Shown: positions 51,963-62,046 of the stretch, in pieces
Layout of the letters: every line of letters begins with the position of its first letter
Position numbering within the stretch: position 1 is the stretch's first letter
NCBI RefSeq assembly: GCF_947490405.1
Contig: NZ_CANLGU010000005.1
Coordinates: 186,001 to 250,000 of the forward strand
DNA: 64,000 nt
Direction of reading: 5' to 3'
Origin: an uncultured Algibacter sp.
Lineage (GTDB): Bacteria > Bacteroidota > Bacteroidia > Flavobacteriales > Flavobacteriaceae
Notes under the pieces: generated by a model
Seen by the model: only the letters and a program-made list of their open reading frames with translations
Database searches by the model: none
What the model was told of the DNA's origin: nothing
Position numbers and translations under genes: made by a program

Positions 51963-53582
51963 ATGATAAAACCGTTTTTTAATCAAATAATACACTATTT
52001 ATCAATTAGTTGCATCCTTGTTTTTCTTTTTTCTTGTGGAAATAATTTAAATTCTAATAAAGACCATCTTGTTTTTAGGTATAACGAGTATGCCAACATA
52101 AACACATTAGATCCTGCCTTCTCCAGAACTTTACAAGACAATTCTGTTTGTAATCAATTATTTAATGGCTTAGTTCAATTGGATAGCGCATTAAATATTT
52201 TACCGTCCATAGCTAAAAAATGGTCAATTTCTGATGATGGTTTAAAATATTCATTCTCATTACGTGATGACGTCTATTTTCATAAACATGAATTATTCGG
52301 GAAAGACTCTACCAGAACAGTTACAGCTGATGATTTTACTTATAGCTTAAACCGTTTAAGAGATAAAAAAATTGCAGCTCCTGGAAGTTGGGTTTTAAAC
52401 AAGGTTAATGATTTTAAAGCTGTTAACGACACTCTTTTTGAGATTACTTTAAAGCAACCATTTCCTGCTTTTATTGGTTTGCTTACCATGAAATATTGCT
52501 CTGTGGTTCCTAAAGAGGTTGTTACCCATTATGGCACTGAGTTTAGATCGCAACCAATTGGCACTGGCCCTTTTAAATTTAAGCGTTGGGAAGAAAATAT
52601 CAAACTTGTTTTTAGAAAAAATGAAAATTACTTTGAAACCGATAAGAATGGAATTCAACTACCCTATTTAGAGGCCGTTGCTGTTACTTTTTTACCTGAT
52701 AAACAAAGCGAATTTTTACAATTTGCACAAAACAATATAGATTATGTTTCTGGTTTAGACGCCTCGTATAAAGATCAATTATTAACCGCAGATGGAAAGC
52801 TTAGATCGCAATATACAGAATCTGTAAACATGATAAGAGGACCTTATTTAAATACTGAATATCTTGGGTTTTATTTAGATTCTGAAACTCCTGAAATACA
52901 ATCAGCATTAATCCGAAAAGCTATTAACTATGGTTTTGATAGAAAAAAAATGATGATTTATTTACGAAATGGCATAGGAAATCCGGCGAATGGAGGTTTT
53001 ATTCCCATGGGCCTTCCTGGTTATAATAAATCTGTTGGGTTTACCTATCAACCAGAGAAAGCAAAACAACTCGTTAAGCAATTTAAAAAAGAAAGCGGTA
53101 TTAAAAACCCTGAAATTAGTTTAGTAACTACAAGTAACTACTTAAGTTTTTGTGAATTTATTCAAAGAGAATTAGAAAAAACAGGTTTAACAATTAATGT
53201 TGATGTGATGCCTGAAGCCACTTTAAGATCTGCACGTTCTAACGGGAAAGTGGATATGTTTAGAAGTTCTTGGGTTGCTGACTATCTGGATGCTGAAAAT
53301 TACTTATCTATTTTTTATAGTAAAAACTTTGCCCCCAACGGCTCTAACTATTTTCATTATAAGAGTACAAAATTTGATAGCTTGTACAACAAGGCGTTTA
53401 GTATTACTGATATTAATGAACGAAAGCTTTTGTATACAACTATGGATTCATTAGCTATGGAGAAAGCGTTAATGGTGCCTTTGTTTTATGATGAAGTAGT
53501 ACGTTTTACTAGAAAAAACGTTAAAGGATTAGGGATTAATCCTATAAATTTATTGGACTTGAGATATGTGAGCAAGGATTAA
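51963..53582 (+). CDS. ABC transporter peptide-binding lipoprotein (SBP_bac_5)
   Basis: The 539-residue lipoprotein (ILVFLFSCGNNL, Cys near 25) has the class-C binding fold of DppA/OppA: NTLDPAFSRTLQDNSVCNQL, SFSLRDDVYFHKHELFG, GTGPFKFKRWEENIKLVFRK and IRKAINYGFDRKKM. It binds peptides or a similar ligand in the periplasm. Permease and ATPase genes are not adjacent in the window. Its stop overlaps the following convergent gene by 4 bases. Confidence 0.9.
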   Translation: MIKPFFNQIIHYLSISCILVFLFSCGNNLNSNKDHLVFRYNEYANINTLDPAFSRTLQDNSVCNQLFNGLVQLDSALNILPSIAKKWSISDDGLKYSFSLRDDVYFHKHELFGKDSTRTVTADDFTYSLNRLRDKKIAAPGSWVLNKVNDFKAVNDTLFEITLKQPFPAFIGLLTMKYCSVVPKEVVTHYGTEFRSQPIGTGPFKFKRWEENIKLVFRKNENYFETDKNGIQLPYLEAVAVTFLPDKQSEFLQFAQNNIDYVSGLDASYKDQLLTADGKLRSQYTESVNMIRGPYLNTEYLGFYLDSETPEIQSALIRKAINYGFDRKKMMIYLRNGIGNPANGGFIPMGLPGYNKSVGFTYQPEKAKQLVKQFKKESGIKNPEISLVTTSNYLSFCEFIQRELEKTGLTINVDVMPEATLRSARSNGKVDMFRSSWVADYLDAENYLSIFYSKNFAPNGSNYFHYKSTKFDSLYNKAFSITDINERKLLYTTMDSLAMEKALMVPLFYDEVVRFTRKNVKGLGINPINLLDLRYVSKD

Positions 53583-53914
53583 TTTTCTTCTGCAGTTTTA
53601 CCAATATCTTCAATCTCATCTTTTACCAATAGTATAGATTTCTTCCATTTCTTCTCTAATGAGACATACAACCCCCAAACGGCTAAGAGGCCTACAGGTA
53701 AACCCAGTAAATTAATACCAAAATTATTTTCATAATCTATACCCCAATTAAAGATATAAATATCTAGAAGAGCTAAAGCTATACCAAAAACAAATCCTGC
53801 TGCATAATATACAATAACACTTAAAATAGCATATAACCACTTACTTTTATCATATTCAATAGATAAATCGTAGAATCGTTTCCCTATAAAGTAGATTAAT
53901 AAAATTCCTAACAT
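53579..53914 (-). CDS. Small membrane protein, 3 spans
   Basis: The 111-residue protein has hydrophobic segments at about 2-10, 27-50 and 70-85, and a charged cytoplasmic tail (EKKWKKSILLVKDEIEDIGKTAEEN). No family recognised. The stop overlaps the end of the binding-protein gene by 4 bases, convergently. It ends the plus/minus boundary before repeat copy 4. Confidence 0.65.
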   Translation of the reverse strand: MLGILLIYFIGKRFYDLSIEYDKSKWLYAILSVIVYYAAGFVFGIALALLDIYIFNWGIDYENNFGINLLGLPVGLLAVWGLYVSLEKKWKKSILLVKDEIEDIGKTAEEN

Positions 53915-53990
53915 AGTATTTTGTATTCTTATGGTTTCTAGTTGCTAAATAACCTAAAAACATTAGGCCTAACTTTTTATTTGTTGATTA

Positions 53991-54067
53991 GCGCGTTAGG
54001 GATTGAGCAATTGTTGGAGCTCCTCGCAGAGAGCGACTTGTGAAAGCCCGACCCTTGTGGTAACGCC
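53991..54067 (-). repeat. GCGTTA-ended repeat, copy 4 (short core)
   Basis: On the minus strand it begins GGCGTTACCACAAGGGTCGG and ends CAATCCCTAACGCG. The interior is only about 30 bases and differs from the other copies. It abuts the glmU-like gene 3' end (gap of 4 bases). Confidence 0.8.
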
Positions 54068-54071
54068 AAAA

Positions 54072-55247
54072 CTAATTTCGTCTGTGCTTTTTAGTTGCTT
54101 CAAAAACATGCTCGAGAATTGCTTGATCTTGCTCTGAAAACTCCATTTTTCGTCTTGCCATAACCACTTTGGCTACTTCAAAAGCCTTTTTAGTCAAGTA
54201 AGTTGTGAAGCCGCTATTACCTCCCCAGCTAAAACTTGGTACGAAATTACGTGGGAAGCCACTGCCAAAAATATTGGAGCTAACTCCAACCACAGTACCT
54301 GTATTAAACATCGTGTTTATACCGCATTTACTATGATCTCCCATCATGAGACCACAAAATTGAAGTCCCGTTTTAGCAAAACCTTCTGTTTGATAATCCC
54401 ATAAACGTACCTCGGCATAGTTGTTTTTTAGGTTTGAATTATTTGTATCTGCACCTAAATTACACCACTCGCCTAAAACGGAATTACCTAAAAAGCCATC
54501 GTGCCCTTTATTAGAATATCCAAAAATAACCGAGTTATTTACCTCGCCGCCAACTTTACTATGTGGCCCCACGGTAGTTGGACCGTAAATTTTAGCCCCC
54601 AATTTTATACCGGCACTTTCGCATAATGCTAATGGTCCTCGTATGATAGACCCCTCCATAATTTCGGCATTTTTACCAACATAGATTGGTCCATTAGTAG
54701 CGTTAAGTGTTGTGAATTCTAATTTTGCACCTTCTTCTATAAAGATGTTTTCTGGAGCAATAACATTATTACTTGCTGGAATTGGCTGCGATACCCTATC
54801 TTTTGTAATTACGTTAAAATCTTCTTGAATGGCTTCTCCATTTTTAGAAAAAATATCCCAAGTATTTTCTATTTTAATAATATCTTGAGTAAACTCAATT
54901 GCATCATAATTTTCAAAATTAATATCATCTTGGGCTTCTTTGGTAAAAAACGCAATAACTTCATCATCTTTAAAAATAGCTTGGTTTTCTTTTAAATCTT
55001 TAACCATTTCTACCAACTGTAAGTTTGGCAAATAAGATGCATTTACCATAATGTTTTCATCCATTTCTACCATAGGGAACTTATCAGAAAGATAATCTTC
55101 TGTAACCGTTGTTGTTGTGGTTTTTAAGTAAGCTTCCCATTTTTCTCTTATGGTTAAAATACCAACTCGGATATCAGCTACAGGCCTTGTGAATGTGAAT
55201 GGTAACAAACTGTTTCGTGAAGGGCCATCAAATAGAATGTAATTCAT
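54072..55247 (-). CDS. GlmU-like sugar nucleotidyltransferase/left-handed beta-helix protein (alt-GlmU)
   Basis: The 391-residue protein has an N-terminal nucleotidyltransferase-like half beginning MNYILFDGPSRNSLLPFTFT, where the usual LAAGxGTRM loop is replaced, and a C-terminal left-handed beta-helix with hexapeptide repeats (IYVGKNAEIMEGSIIRGPLA, IKLGAKIYGPTTVGPHSKVG, NSVIFGYSNKGHDGFLGNSV). This matches the alternative bacterial GlmU-like group of Bacteroidota, proposed to act in UDP-GlcNAc synthesis. The degenerate N-terminal loop leaves its pyrophosphorylase activity open. Confidence 0.82.
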   Translation of the reverse strand: MNYILFDGPSRNSLLPFTFTRPVADIRVGILTIREKWEAYLKTTTTTVTEDYLSDKFPMVEMDENIMVNASYLPNLQLVEMVKDLKENQAIFKDDEVIAFFTKEAQDDINFENYDAIEFTQDIIKIENTWDIFSKNGEAIQEDFNVITKDRVSQPIPASNNVIAPENIFIEEGAKLEFTTLNATNGPIYVGKNAEIMEGSIIRGPLALCESAGIKLGAKIYGPTTVGPHSKVGGEVNNSVIFGYSNKGHDGFLGNSVLGEWCNLGADTNNSNLKNNYAEVRLWDYQTEGFAKTGLQFCGLMMGDHSKCGINTMFNTGTVVGVSSNIFGSGFPRNFVPSFSWGGNSGFTTYLTKKAFEVAKVVMARRKMEFSEQDQAILEHVFEATKKHRRN

Positions 55248-55341
55248 AGTAAAATTTGAAAATTTGAAGCTAAAAGTCTAAAATCTTATTACTTTATACT
55301 TAAAACTCAATATTTAAACAATAATAGATTGTTGTAAAAGT

Positions 55342-55374
55342 AAAAAAGCCTCTCTATAGTAGAAAGGCTTTTTA
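55342..55374 (-). terminator. Terminator after rpmE2
   Basis: AAAAAAGCCTctCTATAGTAgaAAGGCTTTTT hairpin with T run on the minus strand. Confidence 0.8.
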
Positions 55375-55395
55375 TAAATATCTTTTAGACTAAAC

Positions 55396-55647
55396 TTATT
55401 TTTTAAATTTAGCATATTTAGTTTTAAACTTATCAATACGACCAGCAGTATCTACTAATTTAGATTTACCAGTGTAATACGGGTGTGATGTTCTTGAAAT
55501 CTCCATTTTTATGAGTGGGTACTCAACACCATCAACTTCAAGAGTTTCGTTTGTCTCTGCAGTAGACTTTGTTAAGAACACATCATCATTAGACATGTCT
55601 TTAAATGCTACTATTCTATAATTTTCTGGATGTATACCTTTTCTCAT
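55396..55647 (-). CDS. rpmE2: 50S ribosomal protein L31 type B
   Basis: The 83-residue protein begins MRKGIHPENYRIVAFKDMSN and contains TSHPYYTGKSKLVDTAGRID. There is no Cys, so this is the zinc-independent (C-minus, type B) form of L31. It has a -7 box at 55684 and a terminator at 55342 as a single-gene unit. Confidence 0.96.
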   Translation of the reverse strand: MRKGIHPENYRIVAFKDMSNDDVFLTKSTAETNETLEVDGVEYPLIKMEISRTSHPYYTGKSKLVDTAGRIDKFKTKYAKFKK

Positions 55648-55683
55648 CGCTAAATACTTTTATTACTTTCAATTTTGGAAGTG

Positions 55684-55691
55684 CAAATTTA
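55684..55691 (-). promoter_or_regulatory. -7 promoter box TAAATTTG of rpmE2
   Basis: TAAATTTGCAC on the minus strand, 37 bases from the rpmE2 start codon. Confidence 0.6.
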
Positions 55692-55732
55692 ACCATTTTT
55701 TACTAATGCACAATGTTTTTTATTATTTTTTA

Positions 55733-55766
55733 ATTTGATTTCAAATGTAACGTTTTACTATCTTTG
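55733..55766 (+). promoter_or_regulatory. -33/-7 promoter of the DUF4199 gene
   Basis: TTTG (55733-55736) is followed after 22 bases by TATCTTTG (55759-55766), matching the consensus. It lies 38 bases before ATG 55805. Confidence 0.6.
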
Positions 55767-55804
55767 GTTACTAACCTTTCAACTAACAAATTAATTAAAA
55801 TATC

Positions 55805-56335
55805 ATGGAAAAATCTTTAAAGTCTATTGCTACAAATTACGGTTTATATTTAGGTGTGTTTTTAGCGCTAATTACTGTAATAGCTTATGCTGTTAATTTA
55901 GAACTTCTAACCAATATGTGGTTGGGTATTGCTATACTACTTGTTATTGTTGTGTTCGGAATTATTGCAGTTGCCAAAGTAAAACAATCTCAAAACGGAT
56001 TTGCTTCATTTAAAGAATCCTTTACATCTTTCTTCATCACTGTACTTATAGGTTTATTGATAAGTACTGTGGTTTCTTTTTTAATTTTCAATGTTATTGA
56101 TACGGGTGCAGCTGAAACCTTAAAACAAAAAACTATTGAACAAACTGTTCAAATGATGGAAGGCTTTAATGCTCCTGTTGATGCTATTGATAAAACTGTA
56201 GAGCAAATGGAATCTCAAAATCAATTTGGTATTGTAGGGATATTAAAGAGTTTAGCTTTTCAATTAGTACTTTTTAGTATTATTGGATTAATTGCTGCTG
56301 CTGCTATGAAAAAAAATAACCCAGACGAAGCATAA
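55805..56335 (+). CDS. DUF4199 membrane protein
   Basis: The 176-residue protein has four hydrophobic segments (about 10-30, 36-56, 73-95 and 150-170) in the DUF4199 arrangement, with the conserved stretch GFASFKESFTSFFITVLIGL near 66-85. Function unknown. The GT2 glycosyltransferase gene follows after 38 bases, a common flavobacterial pairing. Confidence 0.85.
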   Translation: MEKSLKSIATNYGLYLGVFLALITVIAYAVNLELLTNMWLGIAILLVIVVFGIIAVAKVKQSQNGFASFKESFTSFFITVLIGLLISTVVSFLIFNVIDTGAAETLKQKTIEQTVQMMEGFNAPVDAIDKTVEQMESQNQFGIVGILKSLAFQLVLFSIIGLIAAAAMKKNNPDEA

Positions 56336-56373
56336 ATTCTGTATTTTTGAATATTATTTTGAAATCATTCTAA

Positions 56374-57318
56374 ATGCAGATATCTGTAGTTATACCACTA
56401 CTAAACGAAGAAGAATCATTAAAAGAGTTACATGATTGGATTGCAAAGGTTATGCAATCCAATCATTTTTCATATGAAATCATTTTTATTGATGATGGAA
56501 GTACTGATAATTCATGGAACACTATTTCAGATCTATCTATCAAGAATTCACATGTTAAAGGCATTCAATTCTTAAAGAATTTTGGAAAATCTCAAGCATT
56601 GCATGCAGGTTTTGAAAAAGCACAAGGTGATGTGATTATTACTATGGATGCCGATTTACAAGACAATCCTGATGAAATTCCCGAGCTTTACAACATGATT
56701 ACAAATGATGATTATGATTTAGTGTCTGGTTGGAAAAAGAAACGCTACGATTCTATTATAGCAAAAAACTTACCTTCAAAATTATTTAATTGGGCTGCAA
56801 GACGTACATCTGGTGTTAAACTTCATGATTTTAATTGCGGTCTTAAAGCTTACAAAAAAGAGGTTGTTAAAAATATTGATGTTAACGGCGAAATGCATCG
56901 TTATATTCCACTACTCGCAAAAAATGCTGGTTTCAGCAATATTAGTGAAAAAGTAGTACGACATCAAGCTAGAAAATATGGACAAACTAAATTTGGAATG
57001 AATCGATTTATACATGGGTTTTTAGACTTAATTACCATTTGGTTTTTATCACACTTTGGGAAACGCCCGATGCACCTTTTTGGAGCACTAGGTTTTATTA
57101 TGTTTGCCATTGGCTTTATGTTTGCAGCATATCTAGGGGTAGATAAATTATTCCTCAATCCCACAGGAAGGCTTATTACTCAACGTCCACAATTCTATAT
57201 CGCTTTAGCAACTATGATTATAGGTACACAATTTTTTGTGGCTGGTTTTTTAGGTGAACTAATTCTTAGAAATAGAACCGATAAAAAACGTTATTTAGTA
57301 AAAGATGTATTAAATTAA
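56374..57318 (+). CDS. GT2 glycosyltransferase (DPM1/polyprenyl-phosphate type)
   Basis: The 314-residue protein has a GT-A domain with VVIPLLNEEESLKELHDW, IDDGSTDNSW (42-51), DADLQDNP (about 92-99) for metal and donor binding, and a C-terminal pair of membrane helices (about 230-250 and 265-290). This is the layout of ArnC/GtrB-like enzymes that load a sugar onto a polyprenyl phosphate at the inner membrane. Sugar unknown. Confidence 0.92.
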   Translation: MQISVVIPLLNEEESLKELHDWIAKVMQSNHFSYEIIFIDDGSTDNSWNTISDLSIKNSHVKGIQFLKNFGKSQALHAGFEKAQGDVIITMDADLQDNPDEIPELYNMITNDDYDLVSGWKKKRYDSIIAKNLPSKLFNWAARRTSGVKLHDFNCGLKAYKKEVVKNIDVNGEMHRYIPLLAKNAGFSNISEKVVRHQARKYGQTKFGMNRFIHGFLDLITIWFLSHFGKRPMHLFGALGFIMFAIGFMFAAYLGVDKLFLNPTGRLITQRPQFYIALATMIIGTQFFVAGFLGELILRNRTDKKRYLVKDVLN

Positions 57319-57580
57319 TTAAGTACTACCCAATGGTTAGAACTTTTGCCAGTATGCTTCTGGAATTAGCTAAATGAATCAAATTAACAAGGATTTTACA
57401 AGTCATAAGATACTAATCATTCATAAATTTGATCAGTTCAAAAATACTAACCAATGCGTAATCTCTAATACAATTCTTAACTTCTATTAACATTTTAAAA
57501 AATAAATTACTAATTTTAATTTTACTTTAAAAATCAAATCTTAAACAGTACTTTATAAACATTATCTTTAGGCAAATGCT

Positions 57581-57588
57581 TACTTTTG
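57581..57588 (+). promoter_or_regulatory. -7 promoter box TACTTTTG
   Basis: TACTTTTG fits TAnnTTTG and predicts a start near 57595. This excludes the in-frame start at 57576 and supports ATG 57612 for the hexomutase. Confidence 0.55.
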
Positions 57589-57611
57589 TCTTACTATACA
57601 CTAATACTATT

Positions 57612-59342
57612 ATGATACACATTGAACCAAAAATCTTAGAGCGAATTAATACGTGGCTAATCCCTACTTTTGATGAGGACACACAGAAAACCATAAAAGA
57701 TAGTATTGCTAATAACCCTAAAGACATTCAAGAAAGTTTCTATAAAGACTTGGAGTTTGGAACTGGAGGAATGCGTGGTATAATGGGTGTGGGTACTAAC
57801 CGTATTAATAAATATACCTTAGGAAAAAGCACGCAAGGTTTAAGTGATTATCTACATGAGCAATTCCCAAATGAAACTCCAAAAGCTGTTATAGCTTTTG
57901 ATTGTAGACATAATAGTAAAACACTTGCAAAGGTTGTAGCTGATGTTTTTTCAGCTAATGGTGTTGAAGTTTATTTATTTGAAGATTTACGTGCTACGCC
58001 AGAATTATCTTTTGCGGTTCGTCATTTAAATTGCCACTGTGGTATAGTTTTAACAGCATCTCATAATCCGCCAGAGTACAACGGCTATAAGGTATATTGG
58101 GGAGATGGAGGACAATTAGTCCCTCCTCATGATAGTGCAGTAATTAATAAAATCAATGCGTTGGATTATGCTGATATTAAATTTGAAGAAAACAGTGATT
58201 TAATACATTACATAGGAAAAGATGTTGATAATGTATTCATCAATGCCTCTGTAGAAAACGGCACAGTAGGAGCAACACAAAACGCTAAAGATAACCTAAA
58301 AGTGGTATTTACATCGCTACATGGAACATCCATAACCGCAGTTCCTGAAACTTTAAAGCGTGCTGGCTATAAAAATGTATCTATAGTAAAAGAACAAGAA
58401 GTACCAGATGGTGGGTTTCCAACGGTAAAATCACCTAACCCTGAAGAACCCGCTGCACTAAAAATGGCTTTAGAACTTGCAGAAAAAGAAGGCGCCGATA
58501 TTGTTATAGGAACTGATCCTGATTGCGACAGATTAGGTGTTGCTGTAAGAAACTCTGAAGGCGAACTACAATTATTAAACGGTAACCAAACCATGATTAT
58601 GATGGTTGATTTTCTATTGAAAAAATGGAAATCCGAAAACAAAATAAAAGGTAAAGAGTTTATTGCAACCACCATTGTTTCTACTCCAATGCTAAATAAA
58701 CTTGCTGATGCTTATGGTGTTGAAAATAAAATTGTACTTACTGGTTTTAAATGGATAGCAAAACTTATTAAAGACTATCCTGAGTTGGATTTTGTTGGTG
58801 GTGGAGAAGAAAGTTTTGGTTTTATGGTTGGCGATTTTGTTAGAGATAAAGATGCTGTAACTTCTACACTTCTAGCCTGTGAAATTGCAGCCATTACAAA
58901 AGCAAATGGGAGCTCTTTCTTTGAAGAATTAATTAAACTCTATGTTGAACATGGTTGTTATAAAGAAAAACTGATTTCATTAACCAAAAAAGGTATTGAA
59001 GGCGCTGAAGAAATTAAGCAAATGATGACTGATGCACGTCAAAACCCATTAACTATTGTAAATGGCTCTAAAGTTGTTAAAATAGAAGATTATGAATCTG
59101 CCACTTCTAAAAATTTAATAACAGGAGAAACTAGTGCAATAGATATTCCTAAATCAAATGTAATTATTTATTACACTGAAGATGGTAGCCAAATAGCATT
59201 GAGACCTAGCGGAACAGAACCAAAAATTAAGTTTTATGTAAGTGTGAATTCAAAATTGGATAGCCCCAATGGTTTTAAAACATTAGAATCAGAATTAGAT
59301 TCTAAAGCTGAAACCATTCTCAAGGATATGAATCTCATTTAG
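57612..59342 (+). CDS. Phosphohexomutase (phosphoglucomutase/phosphomannomutase)
   Basis: From ATG 57612 the protein is 576 residues. The active-site phospho-serine loop TASHNP contains Ser150, the metal-binding loop is [11 protein letters not shown], the sugar loop GGGEESFGF, and the phosphate-binding loop [12 protein letters not shown] is near the C-terminus. It interconverts hexose 1- and 6-phosphates for glycan and central metabolism. The ABC exporter start overlaps its stop by one base. Confidence 0.94.
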   Translation: MIHIEPKILERINTWLIPTFDEDTQKTIKDSIANNPKDIQESFYKDLEFGTGGMRGIMGVGTNRINKYTLGKSTQGLSDYLHEQFPNETPKAVIAFDCRHNSKTLAKVVADVFSANGVEVYLFEDLRATPELSFAVRHLNCHCGIVLTASHNPPEYNGYKVYWGDGGQLVPPHDSAVINKINALDYADIKFEENSDLIHYIGKDVDNVFINASVENGTVGATQNAKDNLKVVFTSLHGTSITAVPETLKRAGYKNVSIVKEQEVPDGGFPTVKSPNPEEPAALKMALELAEKEGADIVIGTDPDCDRLGVAVRNSEGELQLLNGNQTMIMMVDFLLKKWKSENKIKGKEFIATTIVSTPMLNKLADAYGVENKIVLTGFKWIAKLIKDYPELDFVGGGEESFGFMVGDFVRDKDAVTSTLLACEIAAITKANGSSFFEELIKLYVEHGCYKEKLISLTKKGIEGAEEIKQMMTDARQNPLTIVNGSKVVKIEDYESATSKNLITGETSAIDIPKSNVIIYYTEDGSQIALRPSGTEPKIKFYVSVNSKLDSPNGFKTLESELDSKAETILKDMNLI

Positions 59343-61177
59343 TGGGACATTTTACCAACATATTAAAATATGCTAAACCCTATAAAAAATATGCTTTAGG
59401 GCATATAATAGCTAATGTGTTTTATGCCTTGTTTGGCACCTTATCGTTTATAGCGTTAAAGCCTATGTTGGATGTTATTTTTGACAAAAAAACATTGGCT
59501 CCAAAGTCTTTTCCAGAATTTAAAGGTTTAAATAACATAAAAGATTATGCAGAAGAGGCTCTAATCTATTACATGGATGATTTTACTGGTGGCGATAAAT
59601 CCAAAGCCCTAGTTTTTGTGATTGCACTAATAATCTCCATGTTTTTACTAAAAAATATTGCTGGGTATTTAGCAAACTACTTCATGGTATTTTTACGTAA
59701 TGGTGTTATTAGGGATATAAGAAATAGGGTGTATAAGAAAACTGTTGAGTTACCATTATCTTTCTTTTCAGAGCAACGCAAAGGCGATATAATTGCAAGA
59801 GTTACTGGAGATGTTAATGATTTACAATATTCCTTTTTACCTGTTTTGGAACTTATTGTAAGAGAACCTCTCACTATAATTTTTACCATAATTGCTATGC
59901 TTATAATAAGTCCGCAATTAACATTGTTCGTTTTTATATTTATACCCATAATGAGCTTTATAATTTCAAGAATTGGAAAAAGCTTAAAGCGCAAGTCTAC
60001 AAGAGTTCAAAGAGAACAAGGTGTTTTCTTATCTACGCTTGAAGAAACGTTAACAGGATTGCGTATTATAAAAGGCTTTAATGCTGAAGAGACTTTTAAT
60101 GATAAGTTTCAAGAATCTACAAATCGCTCATATCATTTTAGGAATAAATTATTGAACCGACAAAACTTAGCATCACCTACAAGTGAGATTCTTGGTATTT
60201 TAATGATTTCTGGCATCCTTTGGTACGGCGGAAATTTAATACTAAGTGGAGACCAAAAATCTGTACTGGATGGCAGTATGTTTTTGGTATATCTTGGGCT
60301 TTCATATCAAATTCTAACACCCGCAAAAGCCATAACTCGAGGTATTTACAACATCAAAAAAGGAGGAGCTGCTGCAGAGCGTATTCAAGAAATTATAGAT
60401 GCTCCTAACCCTATAAAAGATAAACCTGATGCCATTGAAAAAACTGGTTTTGATAGCACAATAGAGTTTAAAAACATCTCATTTAAATATGATAAAGAAT
60501 ATGTTTTAAAAAACTTCTCTTTAACAATTCAAAAAGGCAAGACAGTAGCTTTAGTAGGACAGTCTGGTAGCGGTAAATCAACGATTGCAAATCTCATAAC
60601 ACGTTTTTACCATGTTAATGAAGGGGAAATTTTAATTGATGGCATAAACATTAATGATTTAACTACAAGTTCTCTAAGAAATAAACTTGGTATCGTTACA
60701 CAAGATGCTATTTTATTTAATGATACCATCGTAAATAACCTAAAACTTGGAAAACAAGATGCCACAGATGAAGATGTTATTGAAGCTTTAAAAATTGCCA
60801 ATGCTTGGGAATTTGTTAAAGATTTATCTGAAGGCATTGAAACAAACATTGGAGACGCTGGAAGCAAATTATCTGGTGGGCAAAAACAACGTTTAAGTAT
60901 AGCCAGAGCTGTATTAAAAAGTCCTCCAATTATGATTTTAGATGAGGCAACCTCAGCGCTTGATACAGAAAGCGAGCGCGTTGTTCAAGTAGCTTTAGAA
61001 AACATGATGAAAAACAGAACATCAATCGTAATAGCACATAGACTATCAACCATTCAAAACGCTGATAACATTGTGGTATTAAATAAAGGTGAAATTATTG
61101 AACAAGGTAAGCATGATGAACTTATTGCAAAAAATGGGGCCTACAAAAAGCTTGTTGATATGCAAAGTTTAGATTAA
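59342..61177 (+). CDS. ABC exporter (MsbA/lipid-type), fused permease-ATPase
   Basis: The 611-residue protein has an N-terminal six-span permease (about 20-320) and a C-terminal ATPase with Walker A GQSGSGKST at 406-414, signature LSGGQKQRLSIARAVL, Walker B IMILDEATSALD and the H-loop IAHRLSTI. The start is GTG at 59342, overlapping the hexomutase stop by one base. It forms homodimers and flips a lipid or hydrophobic substrate. MsbA is the closest analogue, but identity is not certain. Confidence 0.93.
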   Translation: MGHFTNILKYAKPYKKYALGHIIANVFYALFGTLSFIALKPMLDVIFDKKTLAPKSFPEFKGLNNIKDYAEEALIYYMDDFTGGDKSKALVFVIALIISMFLLKNIAGYLANYFMVFLRNGVIRDIRNRVYKKTVELPLSFFSEQRKGDIIARVTGDVNDLQYSFLPVLELIVREPLTIIFTIIAMLIISPQLTLFVFIFIPIMSFIISRIGKSLKRKSTRVQREQGVFLSTLEETLTGLRIIKGFNAEETFNDKFQESTNRSYHFRNKLLNRQNLASPTSEILGILMISGILWYGGNLILSGDQKSVLDGSMFLVYLGLSYQILTPAKAITRGIYNIKKGGAAAERIQEIIDAPNPIKDKPDAIEKTGFDSTIEFKNISFKYDKEYVLKNFSLTIQKGKTVALVGQSGSGKSTIANLITRFYHVNEGEILIDGININDLTTSSLRNKLGIVTQDAILFNDTIVNNLKLGKQDATDEDVIEALKIANAWEFVKDLSEGIETNIGDAGSKLSGGQKQRLSIARAVLKSPPIMILDEATSALDTESERVVQVALENMMKNRTSIVIAHRLSTIQNADNIVVLNKGEIIEQGKHDELIAKNGAYKKLVDMQSLD

Positions 61178-61200
61178 GCAATCTTAATTTTATAAATAAA

Positions 61201-61234
61201 AAAAAGGATAGAGATTTGGGGGCGTCTATCCTTT
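61201..61234 (+). terminator. Terminator of hexomutase-ABC operon
   Basis: AAAAAGGATAGA-gatttgggggcg-TCTATCCTTTT is followed by TTTTT; 11-bp stem. Confidence 0.8.
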
Positions 61235-61454
61235 TCTGTTTTTGCTAGACTTGGGGAAGACTAACACATAAGTAGGTTTCTGATACAAACATATAACATA
61301 AAAACCTATACTACAAGAAAAAATGCATTTTATCGTATATTGTTTACACTTAATCGATAAAAAATAATTTAATGCTCTGATTTACAGAATAGTAAAATAA
61401 TTCAAAAAACACCTTTAAACTTTTAGTATATTTAGTAGTCTAAATACCAAACAA

Positions 61455-62003
61455 TTGTTTGTGATTGACGAAGCACAACTTATAAAACAACTACAATCTA
61501 AAACTAATAAGAACGAAGCCTTTAAAGAGCTCTTAGGCCTTTACAAGGAACGTTTATATTGGCATATTAGAAACATCGTAAAATCTCATGATGACGCAGA
61601 TGACGTGCTTCAGAATACATTCATCAAAATCTTTAAAAACATTGATAAATTTAAAGGGGATAGTAAATTGTTTTCTTGGATTTACAGAATAGCTACTAAT
61701 GAATCTATTACCTTCATAAATAAAAGAGCAAAACAATTACAAATAACTAACGAAGAGGTTCAGCAATTAACAATAAACAATTTAATATCGGATGTCTATT
61801 TTGAAGGTGACGCTATTCAATTGAAACTCCAAAAAGCTATTTCAACATTACCTGAAAAGCAACAATTGGTGTTTAATATGAAATATTTTGAAGATATAAA
61901 GTACAAAGACATGTCTCATATTTTGGAAACTAGTGAAGGAGCCCTTAAAGCATCATATCATATTGCAGTTAAAAAAATAGAAGCGTACTTAACTGAAAAT
62001 TAA
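61455..62003 (+). CDS. ECF sigma factor
   Basis: The 182-residue protein has region 2 (LYWHIRNIVKSHDDADDVLQNTFIKIFKN) and region 4 (LPEKQQLVFNMKYFEDIKYKDMSHILETSEGALKASYHIA). The start is TTG 61455 or GTG 61461; they differ by two residues and I cannot decide. It heads an operon with a membrane protein and a Spy-like exported protein. Confidence 0.9.
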   Translation: MFVIDEAQLIKQLQSKTNKNEAFKELLGLYKERLYWHIRNIVKSHDDADDVLQNTFIKIFKNIDKFKGDSKLFSWIYRIATNESITFINKRAKQLQITNEEVQQLTINNLISDVYFEGDAIQLKLQKAISTLPEKQQLVFNMKYFEDIKYKDMSHILETSEGALKASYHIAVKKIEAYLTEN

Positions 62004-62046
62004 ACCTTTCAACAATTTATAAGTCAAATAAACAAGAGCATACTCA

